Position numbers and translations under genes: made by a program
Notes under the pieces: generated by a model
Seen by the model: only the letters and a program-made list of their open reading frames with translations
Told to the model about the DNA's origin: nothing
Database searches by the model: none
In this document: positions 11,154 to 21,990 of the stretch, piece after piece
Layout of the letters: the number at the start of each line of letters is the position of its first letter
Position numbering within the stretch: the first letter of the stretch is position 1
NCBI RefSeq assembly: GCF_024868665.1
Contig: NC_079891.1
Coordinates: 17,619,681 to 17,683,680 of the forward strand
Length of the DNA: 64,000 bases
Direction: 5' to 3'
Origin: Triplophysa rosa
Lineage: Eukaryota > Chordata > Actinopteri > Cypriniformes > Nemacheilidae

Positions 11154-11216
11154 GCGGTCTTTAGCCTCCTCGTTAGAGCGCCCGTCTCCCATCCGGACCG
11201 TCGCCGGTTCGAGGCC
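11154..11216 (+). ncRNA. tRNA-like segment inside the left 186-bp repeat
   Basis: TTAGCCTCCTCGTTAGAGCG resembles a tRNA D-arm and Pol III A box (compare TAGCTCAG...GGTTAGAGC). It is followed by a CTCCCAT heptamer that reads like an anticodon loop (T33, CCC, A37), and then CGCCGGTTCGAGGCC, a good B box. Stems pair poorly, so it is not a functional tRNA gene. The second repeat carries the same segment 230 bp further on (11384-11446) with CACCGGTTCAAGG as its B box. This could give the element an internal Pol III promoter. Confidence 0.5.
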
Positions 11217-11248
11217 CTTGCAGAGCGGGGTGAGTAGGACCGGTTACA

Positions 11249-11292
11249 TTAGTGCCGTGACCCATATGGGAGTGAGGTTTAGGGGGGGTGAG
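11249..11292 (+). other. 44-bp interior: primer-site-like and purine tracts
   Basis: Left end TTAGTGCCGTGACCC, middle ATATGGGAGTGAGG, right end TTTAGGGGGGGTGAG. No coding capacity. Confidence 0.55.
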
Positions 11293-11478
11293 TGTAACGG
11301 AGGCCAGCTAGTGAAGAGCTGTGCAGTGTGTAAACCTCACTCCCCGACCAACAGAGACGCTCTAGCGACAGACGCTAGAGACTGCGGTCTTTAGCCTCCT
11401 CGTTAGAGCGCCCGTCTCCCATCCGGACCGTCACCGGTTCAAGGTCCGCGCAGAGCAGGGCGAGTAGGACCGGTTACA

Positions 11479-12339
11479 TATACATAACTTTAAACTGTCA
11501 ATTACATATTTTGATTATATGCCATATGGCAATAATGCTGCCAATAACCTGGCTGGTGTGAGATTAGAAACCATTGCAGCTACAGGTTTTTTCTGTTTCT
11601 TAATAAGCAAGAAAGATGGCAATCACTGTTTACCATTCTAAAGTTGTACTTCAGAAATTTGCATTGTGCCATTAGTTTGAAACTGCTACTTTTTAAATTG
11701 CTTGTTATTTTTGTTCATGAAAAATGTAAACATTTTATCAGTTTATGATCATGTTTACTTCCATCTCAATGATTTTGAGTCATAAACCACTACAGTCATG
11801 TAGTGCTGCTGCGAATGAATTATCATATGCAGGCCAATATAGTAAGTACTGTAAATCTGCGTTGATAGTAAAACCTGCGTTTTAATTGGCCATTGCTAGT
11901 TTTAACTTGTGTCCTGAGCAGCTTTTCACTGATAGATTTTACATATAGTAATTATAAAAGCCTAAAATAGAGAACTTTTAAAAAGGCACTTTAAGATAGC
12001 TTGTTTTTCAGAATTATTGAAAGGAGGTGACAATTGAGACTTAAAACTGTGCTCACAAAACATCATACATATTGGTAATATTTTCAGATAGACTTAAAGA
12101 AGAATGATTGTTTAATGTCAGTCACTGAATAAACAACTTTGCAAGGCGAATGTTTTATAATCTCTTTTCTTAATGGTAAAGTGATGACTCTGGCTGAGTC
12201 ATGCAACAGTTTATTTAGGATTGGTGTCTTTTATCATACTGATGTTGTCACTGTTATATGAACGCAATAAGCCAAACTGTTTCAGTGGATATTTATGCGT
12301 CATAGTGTTTATCACCCCTTTATGATCTCAAACCCATGT
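11479..12339. other. Intergenic, no gene seen
   Basis: Very AT-rich; no open frame, repeat family or RNA gene recognised. Confidence 0.5.
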
Positions 12340-12393
12340 CCCTCTGTAACACTGAGAGTAATCCCGGCAAGCGGATCCACGTGCAGTAAACAT

Positions 12394-12864
12394 TTAATTA
12401 AATAATAAATGATAAAAACAAACCAAGGTAATCCACAGACTGAATGAAGCATAAAACAAAGCATGAAATAATAGCCTCAGGAACAGGAGAGCAGTGCACA
12501 GCCCAGACACACCCCAATTCAGCAACCACCACCAGCAGAGCAGATTCAAAATGAGGAGACTCAGGATCATCCACCTCAGATACCACCGGACTCTGGGGAC
12601 ACCGGCCCTCCGAGTAGACATTAGATGGGTGTCCGCCAGGCTTGAAATCAGGCACCTGTACCTTGAACCCACCATCTTGCGAGCGGGCTCTGGACTAGTG
12701 GCCGTCTTACGAGCAGGCTCTGTCCTGATGACCGGGCTGGCCACCATTAATGTGGAGGATGCAGGCTGCCGTGTTGGGTCTGGCTCCTTGGCCAATGGAG
12801 TCTGAGGCCAACTGCCCCCTCCCAAAAAATGTTTATGTGCAGCCTCCTCCTCCACCTCGCCCAC
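12394..12864 (-). pseudogene. gag-like relic, distal part running into the left LTR
   Basis: A 156-codon open frame beginning MGEVEEEAAH, which resembles the region after the capsid-like segment in fish gypsy gag proteins. The last about 25 codons lie in the truncated left LTR. No zinc knuckle, protease or polymerase motif is seen. The hydrophobic C-terminal stretch comes from LTR sequence and should not be read as a membrane protein. Confidence 0.35.
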
Positions 12865-12898
12865 GGTGAAGGGGGAGCCACAAGATAAAAGTACATTA

Positions 12899-13129
12899 TT
12901 ACCTGTCTATTACCTGTGCCAAGGACCCTCGAGGACCATTACGGTTAATTGTGCATTTGTGTTGGTCATTGAGACTATCATAGTATAGTTCAATTAGTAC
13001 ACAGTCCGGATATTGAGAAAAGCAAGCGATGTCCTCGAGGGAATTTTTACCATGGCAAAGATGGGCCAAACAGACTGTTGGATCCATAAGTGGTCGGTCT
13101 TTCTGTAACACTGAGAGTAATCCCGGCAA
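12899..13129 (-). pseudogene. gag: gag-like relic, N-terminal part
   Basis: A 76-codon frame crossing from the LTR into the interior; the likely real start is the ATG of MDPTVCLAHL just after the LTR. The LEDIACF, YPDCVLIELYYDSLN and GPRGSLAQVIDR segments follow the pattern I remember for gag proteins of fish gypsy elements. It stops at 12899 and similarity resumes downstream in other frames, so it is broken. Confidence 0.5.
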
Positions 13130-13408
13130 GAAGCAGATCCACGTGCAGTAAACATTTAATTAAATAATAAATGACAAAAACAAACCAAGGTAATCCACAG
13201 ACGGACCGAAGCATAAAACAAAGCATGAAACAAAGACCGACACCAAACAAAGGAAATTTACTAGGGCTTAAATACACTGGGATAACAAGGAAACACCTGG
13301 GGAAACTAATTAACACAACAAACTACAAAAGACTACAAACATGGTACGCAAACAGGAAATAACCTAAAAGTCCAAAATAACAGGGGAACACTAACTGAGA
13401 TCGTGACA
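13104..13408 (-). repeat. 5' LTR of the short element (305 bp)
   Basis: Begins (minus strand) TGTCACGATC and ends GTGTTACA. It includes an AATTAAATG-rich segment near its 3' side and the conserved tail CACGTGGATC...GCCGGGATTACTCTCAG shared with the left partial copy. Confidence 0.8.
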
Positions 13409-13413
13409 CCCTC

Positions 13414-13814
13414 ATATGTGTCATGACCTTAACCATAAAATACAAGAGCTTCCCTCCTGTGAATACAGCTTTCTCTCTTGCTTTCTCTTCTCTCTGTTGT
13501 TGTTTTGTGTATTATTCATACATAACTGTGAGATTAATTTTACCTACTTCCTTTTTTCACTTCCTCAGTTGATTTTTTGCCGTGTTATCACTTTTTGATT
13601 GTCAAAGGCTTCCTTCTCTTTGTATAAACTGTTACTTTTGATCACTTTTGTTACCATTATATAACCAATAATAATTTGTCAAATGTCTATAAATTATTAG
13701 CATATCAATTAACAATCAACAGAGCAAAATAATCCATGCAAATTATTATACATTAGTATCACATATCATGAATTTCTCAATTTCTTCCTTTTGAATTCAG
13801 TCACTACTACAACT
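13414..13814. other. Intergenic, no gene seen
   Basis: AT-rich; a chance 60-codon frame only. Confidence 0.5.
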
Positions 13815-13980
13815 GATAGTTAACCCCAAAATTTCAAATTTCAAACCTATATGACTTTCTGCATGACTTTCTCCAAAATATCTTTTGTGTTCTGCAGAAG
13901 AAAGAAAGTCATAAAGGTTTGAAATGACAAGAGGGTGAGTAAATGACAGAATTGTCATTTTTGGGTGAACTATAATATAA
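13815..13980 (-). repeat. 'AGTTCACCC' repeat, reverse copy
   Basis: Contains CAGAAGAAAGAAAGTCATA, AGGGTGAGTAAATGACAGAA and TTTTGGGTGAACTAT, the reverse of the family seen at 2222. Confidence 0.7.
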
Positions 13981-16658
13981 CTTATAATATCTTTTATAAC
14001 TTTAATATATTTTACTTTGTAATATGCAGCTTTATTTACATGAAATGCTTTAAGACACATTTTAATCCATATTATTCATAGCTGTTAAACCAATAGGAAT
14101 TATAATACCACAATAATTACCATTTCAAAATTATGTAAATCTGGTCAGAGAATAATATGGTTAATAAACATGATCTTCACAGTAGCTAATATAATGGTTA
14201 TTATAACATTCTATTTAGTAACATTCACATTGTTGTAGTATTGTCATGTGTTTCTTGAAGACATAGTGTATTTTCATAAATGTATTCCCCAAGGTCTGGA
14301 TTTGTCATACAGTATCTGCAGTTTTTTTCTGATGAAAAGGCTTTGAAGGCTTTATCTCTTTTTGTGCCTATTAGTCTTTAATAGACCTTCATTGACTGTT
14401 TTCTGAGGCAATTTCCATTTTAATGACAGTTTTTTGACTTGAGGGTAATGGATCTCTCCTGAAATGAAAACATTTGAATACAAAGTAAAATGTTGGGGAA
14501 AGTCATACCCAGCAAAACGAATTCTAAACTGTGTATTGAAACCTTTATTATTTTCTCTTATAGTTTATTTTAAAAACACGTTATTGAGCTGGGTGTACTG
14601 TTTACATTTGATCCACATTTTATAATTTGATCAACGATCACAATTATTGAATGTCACAACTATACACAGACGCTCTGACACACATTCAGTGCTCTTCATT
14701 CCCTTATAAATTTACCCTTTTCTCTCACCATGAATTAATCTACCGGATTTTTCGGTTTTGTTTCCACAGCATAATCTCATCAAACAACGTTTCTCTTAGA
14801 GACCTCCTTTTCTCAAGACCATGTCAATCTTCTTTGTGTCTGGTTAGTCATGAACAAAGCCCCAGCTCAATCCTCCTGGTGTTTGGAATGAGGAATCGTC
14901 TGGCTCAAGGTCTCAAAACAGAGACCTGTCACTCACATATAACAAGCTAATCAGCAAAGATCCTGTCGCTGAATTACAGGAGGGGACTCACAATGGAAAA
15001 AAGGGCTTGTCAAAAATATTTTTAATGAACACTTGCATCTCGCTTCTAATGTCTCTTGTGCTTTCGTGAGCAGATGTGTTTCTAAATCATGGGAAGCTCC
15101 CTCAGTCTAAATAATGAGAAGAGGCTAGTTTACACAAACCTTGTTCATTTGTATAAACTTAGTTTCAGTTTTCTCGAACACTGCTTTGAGTGAAGCCACA
15201 AGGGGGCTCTGTACATTTCCTAATTCTTTTAAAAGACCCTTGTGCTTTAGTGAAATCAAATGTGAAATGCCAGAGGATACAATGGTGTTAAATCACTGTA
15301 GCTTAGAAAGTTTTAGCAATATTTTACCCTTTTTTGTCAGTAAACAAGCTGAGTTCATTTTAGGTTAGATGGCACTTTTACTAATGAAATATTTTCTAAA
15401 TATTAGACTGATAATAGTATAATGCATCATTATATGATTTTATATTGACATTATACACTCAGGATGACTCCAAACCTGGCGATTCTATGTGATACAGTAT
15501 ATCATAATTTAAGATCACACCAAATAGCATCTTGGTTGCTCACAGAACAATACATATGTCATACTCACTGTATATAATTTTTTAAAGCTTAATTTATTTT
15601 CAGGCTTTAATGACAACATTACAACGCGTTCTCAAACCTTTTAATCCCACTGTACATTATTGATGAGAATTTGAGCTCTAACACCTTCACTTGTACATAT
15701 CTCCATGTCTTGCCAATAGGATTTGTTTGTAGAATATGCCATTCACATGCCCTGAGGTTAATCTTTTGTAATTATCTGAAAGCTCCAATATTCCAGTGAG
15801 CTCTGAAAGACCGAAGTAATAAAACCTCATATTGGTTTTCCCTCAAGACCTTTCACAAGATGTCAAGGTAATTTATCCTGAAGTGTCAAAAAGACCCTGT
15901 ATATTATTCAGTGCTTTTGTTTTATGAGAGATGTTCTGTGCATTAGCTGCCTCTGAGTTTACTCTGTCGCATACTGTGAGGGAGCGCTTACAGCTGGCCA
16001 GGCCAGGGGTGAGCAGACACTTTCAGGACATCAGATGGTAGTGTGCTTATAGTGCTTCAGCCTGCAGTATGTCATCCTTGTCACAGCCTTGCACTCCATC
16101 ACCCTGACACTGAGAAAATGGATGCCCACTGATGGGGTGGCTGGCTCTGGACTATCCAGATTTTAACAGGCCTGGCAGGCTGTGCTAGACAAGGTCAGCT
16201 ACAGTATCTGTAAAAGCTGGTGCTGGGGCTTATGACTTGAAAAAAGTCTTGAGAAAGATGTGTTAATGTGGTTGTGTTACTCCTGTTTAGATAGCTAACA
16301 TGCTTTTAGGAAAATATGTATGCTGCCCCTGTCAGCAAATTGTAAGAATCACTGAAATACTACAAATAGTTTGCTTTGACCCTGATAAGAGTACAGTTTG
16401 GTATTTGATTGTCTCCAAAACAGTTGTTGCTTAGGAGTGAGGACACCATAGTCTAACCACAGAAAGTTCCTATAAACATATTTCTGTCATGACAACTCTT
16501 GGAGTGTTTAGCATGGTAGTGTGCATGACATATAATGTATTTGGTCTTGGCGGAATAGATCTGCTACGCTGCTGCTACTGCCAATATATCTACAACATGC
16601 TTCTGTGTGCATATAAGGAATGCTGCTGCTGCACATATAACATATGAATAAACCACAG
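13981..16658. other. Intergenic; possible conserved segment at 15940-16210
   Basis: No gene seen. The part from about 15940 to 16210 is richer in GC and less repetitive than its surroundings (CTGCCTCTGAGTTTACTC..., AGCTGGCCAGGCCAGGGG), which can mark a conserved regulatory element. This is only an impression from composition. Confidence 0.35.
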
Positions 16659-16663
16659 CTTAC

Positions 16664-17186
16664 TGTCATGGCTCTGCTTCATTTAGTCATGTTTTTCTTG
16701 GTCCTGTAGCAGAGCCATGGCAAAGCCTTTGGTTATGTGTGGAGAGAAACATATTATTGTCCTTTTGACAGTAATATGTGTTCTCTCCAGTGTCTCGTCA
16801 TTGGCCCTGCCCCTCTCGTTTCCTTGTTATCTTTCCCTGAGTGTCTTATGTTCCACACCTGCCCTCGTTCGTTATCCCTCGTTTGTCTTCCCTTTAAAAA
16901 CCCTCTTGTTTCATTGTCCTGTGCTCGTGTGTTACGTTTGTTGTGCGTGTACTGATGTCAACCTACGGTCCATGTGCCCCATGTTCCTGTTTTCCCCCTG
17001 TCTTAGTAAGTGTACAGTTTAGTCTTTGTCTAGTATTGTCTAGTTTAGTGTTTAGTTAGCCTTGGTACTGTTGCTCGTTTTATTATTTTGTTATCTTTTT
17101 GTTTCTTTGTATTTATAATAAAGTCTTGTCTGTTAACCCCTTCATTGCCTGCCTGCATCTGGGTTCTTCCATTCATTCTCCTGACA
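16664..17186 (+). mobile_element. Solo LTR with two hairpins and perfect target duplication
   Basis: A 523-bp block starting TGTCATGGCTCTGC and ending CATTCTCCTGACA, flanked by identical CTTAC (16659-16663 and 17187-17191). A TTTAAAAA box near 16893 and an AATAAAG at 17117 give a promoter and poly(A) layout, orienting it +. Near the 5' end are two inverted repeats: CATGGCTCTGCT/AGCAGAGCCATG (16667-16678, 16708-16719) and a longer one with arms GGAGAGAA-ACATATTA/TAATATGT-GTTCTCTCC (16741-16788). No gag or pol adjoins it. The 101-codon frame at 16717-17022 lies wholly in the LTR and is not a gene. Confidence 0.85.
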
Positions 17187-17191
17187 CTTAC

Positions 17192-18593
17192 GTGGTCCTT
17201 GTAGCAGATCTATACAAGTGGAGCTGGGGAAGGAGAAGGGTTCTGAAAACTCGCTTCACTGCTGCAACATCACTAGCCGAGATTTAAACGTAGAGCAGCA
17301 AGCTCATTGGCTGCTGATACGGAGGGAACCAATCACTTCACCGTGTAGTAGTTATTATGTCGGATAGGTTTAGATTTAAGACTGCGCCGTCTAGAGTTTC
17401 ATGGCAGAACTATTCATTTAACTTCCTGAGGTAAAAGTATTCCTGTATATTGTTTTAAGCATTTAAAGCATTTAAGCAATGTTGTTGTATAATTATACAC
17501 TGTGGTGCTGAATTTAATGTGTTTACACAATCAAGCTTTTTCCTTTCTTCTCATTCACACAGATGATTAGCTTTTTAGCCAACAGGTATTTACGCTCAGA
17601 AAATAGTTTATTCAATCGACATACATCATTGAGAAACAATTTCACAACAATTACTGAATTATACAGTCCATTAACATTTCTTTCAATACCTTGATTAATA
17701 TGAGGCCATTCAGAAGCCACTAAATTATTGGCCATGCTCGATTTGATTATAAAGGAAATGTGATTGCATTCATTTTCATTAGGATGCTGTAATGAATAAT
17801 GATATTCTGCTCATATATATATATATATATCCTGCTTGTGGATCATTCTACTCATGTTATCTCGTGTGTATGGTTTGATTGACACTTGGCATTAAAAGGG
17901 TTAATGATGTCAAACCCCTGCACCTCCTTAAGCACAGCTATATTGTAATGAAAATGGTAGAAACATGAGAGGAAGACTCATCTGATATAGTCTTCTAGTA
18001 GTATATTGAGTTCAACTAGTTTTTTCAGGATGTCTTGGAAAAAAAAGTGAAATGTGTATGTTGTTAGCATAGAGGATGCGCATTTGAATGGAATGATTTA
18101 TTCCAGTTTACTCACTAATTTATGAAAAATGCTATAAAACAGTGGTGTGTAATATCAGAATATAGAACTGTTTACATTAGGGAGGACTATCACTTTAAAT
18201 GTCAACAACCATATTTATGTTTTAAAAGCTTTTACAGGCATAGTAAGCATTTCATGTCTAGCTACTTCTGTCCTTCTCTGTACTCTCTCTTCCAGAATAA
18301 CATTGTTCCCAGACATCTACAGCCAGAGGGCTTAAATTGCTACACTCATAGATTCACCACCATCCTTCATCTCTTTTCATTTCTTTTACGCAGCAATCTC
18401 TGATCAGAGAGCTGTCATCTATGGTGTCCTAGAGATAGGCTGTTGCCTACAGGTTATCAGATGTGTTATGAATACATAATAGAGCAAAGCTTCTATAAAT
18501 TGGTGTAGTGTGCGCAAACAGCAATGCACTGTGATATTGGAAAAATATTTGGAAAGTAAACGCTTGCCAAAAAGCTTTTCAAAAAATGTCTTT
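17192..18593. other. Intergenic; (AT)n at about 17814-17830
   Basis: AT-rich with a short AT dinucleotide run. Only chance open frames were seen. Confidence 0.5.
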
Positions 18594-18631
18594 GTTATGG
18601 ATGTAACCTCTGTTCGCTGATGGAGGGAACG

Positions 18632-18755
18632 AGACGTTGTGTCGAACCGACAGATTGGGTTTGACTTGAGAACCTATCATCTTCTGACTAGCTTTGAAAA
18701 GGCCAATGAAATGTTGCATGCTGGACTCCACCCCGGATATCCGGGTATAAAAGGG
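18632..18755 (+). repeat. Left inverted terminal repeat of the DIRS element
   Basis: Runs from GAGACGTTGTGTCGAACCG to CGGATATCCGGGTATAAAAG and is the inverted partner of 21963-22106. It contains a TATAAAA box at 18746-18752, so it could start transcription rightward. The element continues outward to about 18594. Confidence 0.85.
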
Positions 18756-18851
18756 AGATGGCGTGCTGCATTCATTCACCTTTTCGGCTGAGGAGCCTGA
18801 GAGCATTTCTCGACTGCTGCAGCTGGCGGAAAGCATTTTGGAATGAAGGAT

Positions 18852-18956
18852 ACAACGTCTCGTTCCCTACATCAGGGAACAAAGGTTACATCCGTAAACC
18901 AAGACGTTCCCTTTCTGTTGGTCTCTCGACGTTGTGTTGAACCGACAAATGGGGTT
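18852..18956. repeat. Internal complementary region (circle junction template)
   Basis: 18852-18897 is the reverse complement of the left outer edge (18594-18640), and 18906-18956 is the reverse complement of the right outer edge (22068-22120). The two halves sit side by side. This is the diagnostic DIRS structure thought to align both cDNA ends for circularisation. It lies between the recombinase and the left terminal repeat, as expected at the element's 3' end. Confidence 0.85.
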
Positions 18957-19279
18957 CCTATCGAAAACGCCACGGCGCTGTGCCGCGTCACAATCTCTAG
19001 CGAAGCGACGCTGACTGGCCTGGACGTGTCAACGCGGGCCATTCTTACTACGTGTGGGGCACTAGGTCCGGTTAGAGCCATACGCTAGATAACTCAGTTG
19101 ATTCCCGGCCTGAGAAGGCAGGGCTGCTCCGCCCAGCCCGCCACCAGGAAGTGCTTAGTGATGGATGGAATGCCTATTCTTCACTAGGTGGGAGAAGAAG
19201 GGTGGCGGAAATATCACACTGACCCACCTATGAGGGGGGAAGGTGCTTTCGCAGGCGTACGCCCTACCGGTCACCGGTC

Positions 19280-20110
19280 TTACCTGTTGGTACCATGCAA
19301 GACTCGGGCTGACACCGGTTCCACACGGAGGCAGTAGAACCTCATGAAGGTGTTGGGGCGTAGCCCAACCCGCAGCTCTGCAGATGTCTGCCAGAGAGGC
19401 ACCCTGAGCCAGTGCCCACGAGGGCGATCTTGGGACCAGTACGCCGTAGTGACGGCTTCCACGATCCAGTGCGCCAATCTGTTTGGAGACAGCCCTCCCC
19501 TTCTGCTGACCTCCAAAACAGACAAAGAGCTGCTCAGAGCTTCTGAAGCGCCTGCAAGTTCACCACCTGGTCCCGAAAGGGAGTGGTGGGAACCGTGGGC
19601 ACGTAGCCGGGCTGGGGTCTCAGGATAACTTGAGAGTCTCCAGGCCCGAATTCTAGGCAATCCGTGGACACGGAGAATGTTTGTAGGTCCCCTACCCTCT
19701 TGATGGAGGCGAGCGCCACCAGGAGAGCCGTCTTCATCGTAAGATGAGAAAGAGCGGCATCTCCCAGGGGCTCGATGGGTCACATCAAGGTCCCAAGAGG
19801 GTACGGAACGCGGACGAGGTGGATTCAGCCTTCTCGCGCCCCTTAGGAACCGAATGACCAGGTCTTGCTGTCCCAGAGACTTACCAGCAACTGGTTCGTG
19901 ATTAGCGGCATTGGTGGCTACATACACTTTCAGTGTGGAAGGGGAGAGGTTACTCTCAAGTCTCTCTTGTAGGAAGGACAGCACGTTCCTGATCGAGCAA
20001 CTCCGCGGGTCTTCTGCTCGAGAAGAGCACCAGGACGAGAAGAGGTGCCATTTAAAGGCATACAGCCGCCTAGTGGCAGGGGCCCTAGCCTGAGTAATGG
20101 TCTCAACCAC
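19280..20110 (-). pseudogene. DIRS tyrosine recombinase relic
   Basis: The N-terminal core-binding part is clear (RAPATRRLYAFKWHLFSSWC, LSFLQERLESNLSPSTLKVY, VIRFLRGARRLNPPRPRSV). The catalytic part is split: the segment LLVALASIKRVGDLQ with the first active-site Arg is in another frame (19534-19737), and the C-terminus (LAHWIVEAVTTAYW, NTFMRFYCLRVEPVSARVL) with the nucleophile Tyr returns to the first frame. The HxxR segment is altered. At least two frameshifts inactivate it. Confidence 0.85.
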
Positions 20111-20129
20111 CGCTGGGGGTAGGCCATTT

Positions 20130-20700
20130 CAGGATCTCCTCGTCCCGTCCAGGAGCCAGATGTGGAGGTTCCAGAGGTCTGGTTTCAGACGCCACAACGT
20201 GCCCTTCCCTGCGAAAGAAGGTCCTTCGTCAGGGGAATCGGCCAGGGGGGAGTTGTCGTCAGGAGCATTAGCTCCGAGAACCAAGTCCGGTTGGGCCATT
20301 ATGGCGCAACTAGTAGCACTTGATGCTCCTCTTCCCTGACCTTGCACAGGACCTGTCCAATGAGGCTCACTGAGGGGAAGACGTACTTCCACTTGTCCCG
20401 CTGCCAGCTGTGCGCTAGGGCATCCTTGCCGAGGGGGGCCTCAGACAGGGAGTACCATAATGGGCAATGGGTGGTGTCCGGGGAGGCGAACTGCACCCAA
20501 ATGAGCTGGACTGCGCGGGGGTGGAGTCACCACTCTCCGCGAGGCCTCGACTAACGAGAGAGTGCGTCGGCTGTCTGGTTCAGGTTGCCCGGGATGTGTG
20601 TGGCTCACAGGGACCTCGTCACCTGTTGACTCCACAGGAGGAGTTGTTGGGCGAGTTGTGTTAACTGTCGTGAGCAAATGCCACCCTGATGGTTGATATA
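20130..20700 (-). pseudogene. DIRS RNase H / connection relic
   Basis: Pieces such as FASPDTTHCPLWYSLSEAPL, DALAHSW and PSVSLIGQVLCKVREEEHQV match the segment between reverse transcriptase and recombinase in fish DIRS elements as I remember them. They occur in different frames (for example 20299-20496 and 20129-20392). No reverse-transcriptase catalytic box (YxDD) is visible upstream, so that part is deleted. Confidence 0.7.
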
Positions 20701-20776
20701 CGACCGGACCGATGGTGTTCTCGATCTCTCTGGGGTCCTCCCGTCAGGGCCGCTTCCGCTTCCTGGGTTCTGCTTC

Positions 20777-21990
20777 TGCTACCTGGGTGGGGGGCGCCGG
20801 AGCAGGCATCGAAGAGGACCGGGGCTACTGGGGAGCAGGCGCCGCACGGGATCTCGACGGCTGGAAGGCGGCCTCCGTCTGCTTCTTCAGTATCAAGAAC
20901 TGCTGGGAGAAGTCCTTGACAGTATCGCCGAACAGCCCCCCTTGCGAGATGGGTGCGTCGAGAAAGCGGACTTTCTCGGCGTCACGCATCTGCGCAAGGT
21001 TAAGCCAGAGGTTTCTCTCCTGGACCACAAGTGTGGACATCGTCCGACCCAGGGCCCGCGCGGTCACCTTGGTCGCCCCTATGGCGAGGTCAGTGGCGGT
21101 GCGGAGTTCCTGCATTAGCGCTGGGTCGGTCTTACGCTCGTGGAGCTCTTTCAACGCCTTGGCCTGGTGGACCTGCAGGATGGCCATAGCGTGGAGAGAG
21201 GAGGCAGCTTGGCCCGTAGTAGTGTAAGCCTTTGACACCAGAGATGCCGAAAACTTACATGCTTTGGACAGGAGTCTAGGTTGACTTCTCCAGGCCTGGG
21301 GCACATCAACATAGCTTCTACCTGCCCCACCATCGAGGGAAGTAAGGGCGACGGAACTAGTTTGACGGGAAGGTGCTGAAAAGGGAGCATTTCCAGGTCT
21401 TACTGAGTTCCTCATGCACTTCCGGGAAATACGGCACTGGGGCCGGGCGCAGCTTGGAGCCGCGCTCAGACCCGAGGTACCACGTATCCAGCCGCGAGCG
21501 TTGGGGAAGGAGCGGTGAAGTGCACTGCAGCCCAATGCTCATGGCGGCCCGGGAAAGCATGGCTGACATTTCGACGTCCGCTTCTTCCTGGGCTCGACCT
21601 CCCGAGGGAGGGAGCTCCAAGGAATCGTCGGGGTCGGATTCCAGTTTGTCACCCTCCGATGCTGCAAGGGACATCTCATCATCATCACGCACCATTTCCG
21701 AATACGTGGCTGAGGAACAAGACGGGGTGGGACTGCCTCCTGGGGAATGGTCAAACGAGCGAGACAGGGCGTGAACGGTCCGCGAGCCTGTGGCTGATAG
21801 ATTAATGCTCACGGTAATCCCCATATCACCCTCACTGCTGTCACGGAACGGGAAGCAGACAAGGTGGTGGCTGGGCCACCCATGACCGCAACGTCTGGAT
21901 TGCCATCCGCCCGCAGTGCGGGCAGGATGTATCCAAGACGGCTGCCTCAGCGTGCCGGACACCCCTTTTATACCCGGATATCCGGGGCGG
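20777..21990 (-). pseudogene. DIRS gag-like relic
   Basis: Two overlapping minus frames, 21357-22004 and 20825-21535, make up the gag region. The second contains AYTTTGQAASSLHAMAILQV, LMQELRTATDLAIGATKVTA and RFLDAPISQGGLFGDTVKDF, which I recognise from fish DIRS gag-like proteins. The first has an acidic Ser/Asp/Glu-rich stretch (SLAASEGDKLESDPDDSLEL). A frameshift around 21370-21500 separates them, and initiation would lie just downstream of the TATA box in the right terminal repeat. Confidence 0.75.

Larger units (their letters stand above)
11063..11478 (+). mobile_element. Miniature two-LTR element (TRIM-like) with tRNA-like LTRs
   Basis: Two direct repeats of 186 bp (11063-11248 and 11293-11478; about 11 mismatches by eye, many CpG-type transitions), each starting TGTAA(C/T)GGAGGCC and ending GACCGGTTACA, enclose only 44 bp. 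That interior begins with TTAGTGCCGTGACCC, close to LTR primer-binding sites of the TGGTGCCGTGACCC type, and ends with a purine tract AGGGGGGGTGAG against the second repeat. Long repeat, primer site, purine tract, long repeat is the definition of a terminal-repeat retrotransposon in miniature. Both flanks carry TATA (11059-11062, 11479-11482), a weak possible target duplication because the flanks are AT-rich. Tandem duplication of a SINE-like unit is the alternative; the primer site and purine tract argue against it. Confidence 0.6.
12345..13408 (-). mobile_element. Short gag-only LTR retroelement with target duplication
   Basis: The whole 1,064-bp unit is flanked by perfect CCCTC repeats (12340-12344 and 13409-13413), a 5-bp target duplication. 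On the minus strand the right end is a full 305-bp LTR (13104-13408) starting TGTCACGATCTCAG and ending CAGTGTTACA. Directly after it come GAAAGACCGACCACTT and an ATGGATCC gag start. The left LTR (12345-about 12468) is only the last 124 bp of the same repeat. The interior holds gag-like frames only and no pol. The chromovirus above has a similar LTR-end to ATG arrangement, but the families are distinct. Confidence 0.8.

Noticed and set aside
11154..11216. Functional tRNA gene
   Set aside because: Acceptor and T stems do not pair, and the segment is repeated as part of the 186-bp terminal repeat; kept only as tRNA-like.
16717..17022. 101-codon frame with hydrophobic N-terminus resembling a secreted or membrane protein
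   Set aside because: It lies entirely within a solo LTR that has a perfect target duplication.
20693..21227. Plus-strand frames of 141 and 171 codons
   Set aside because: Antisense shadows of the DIRS gag-like region.
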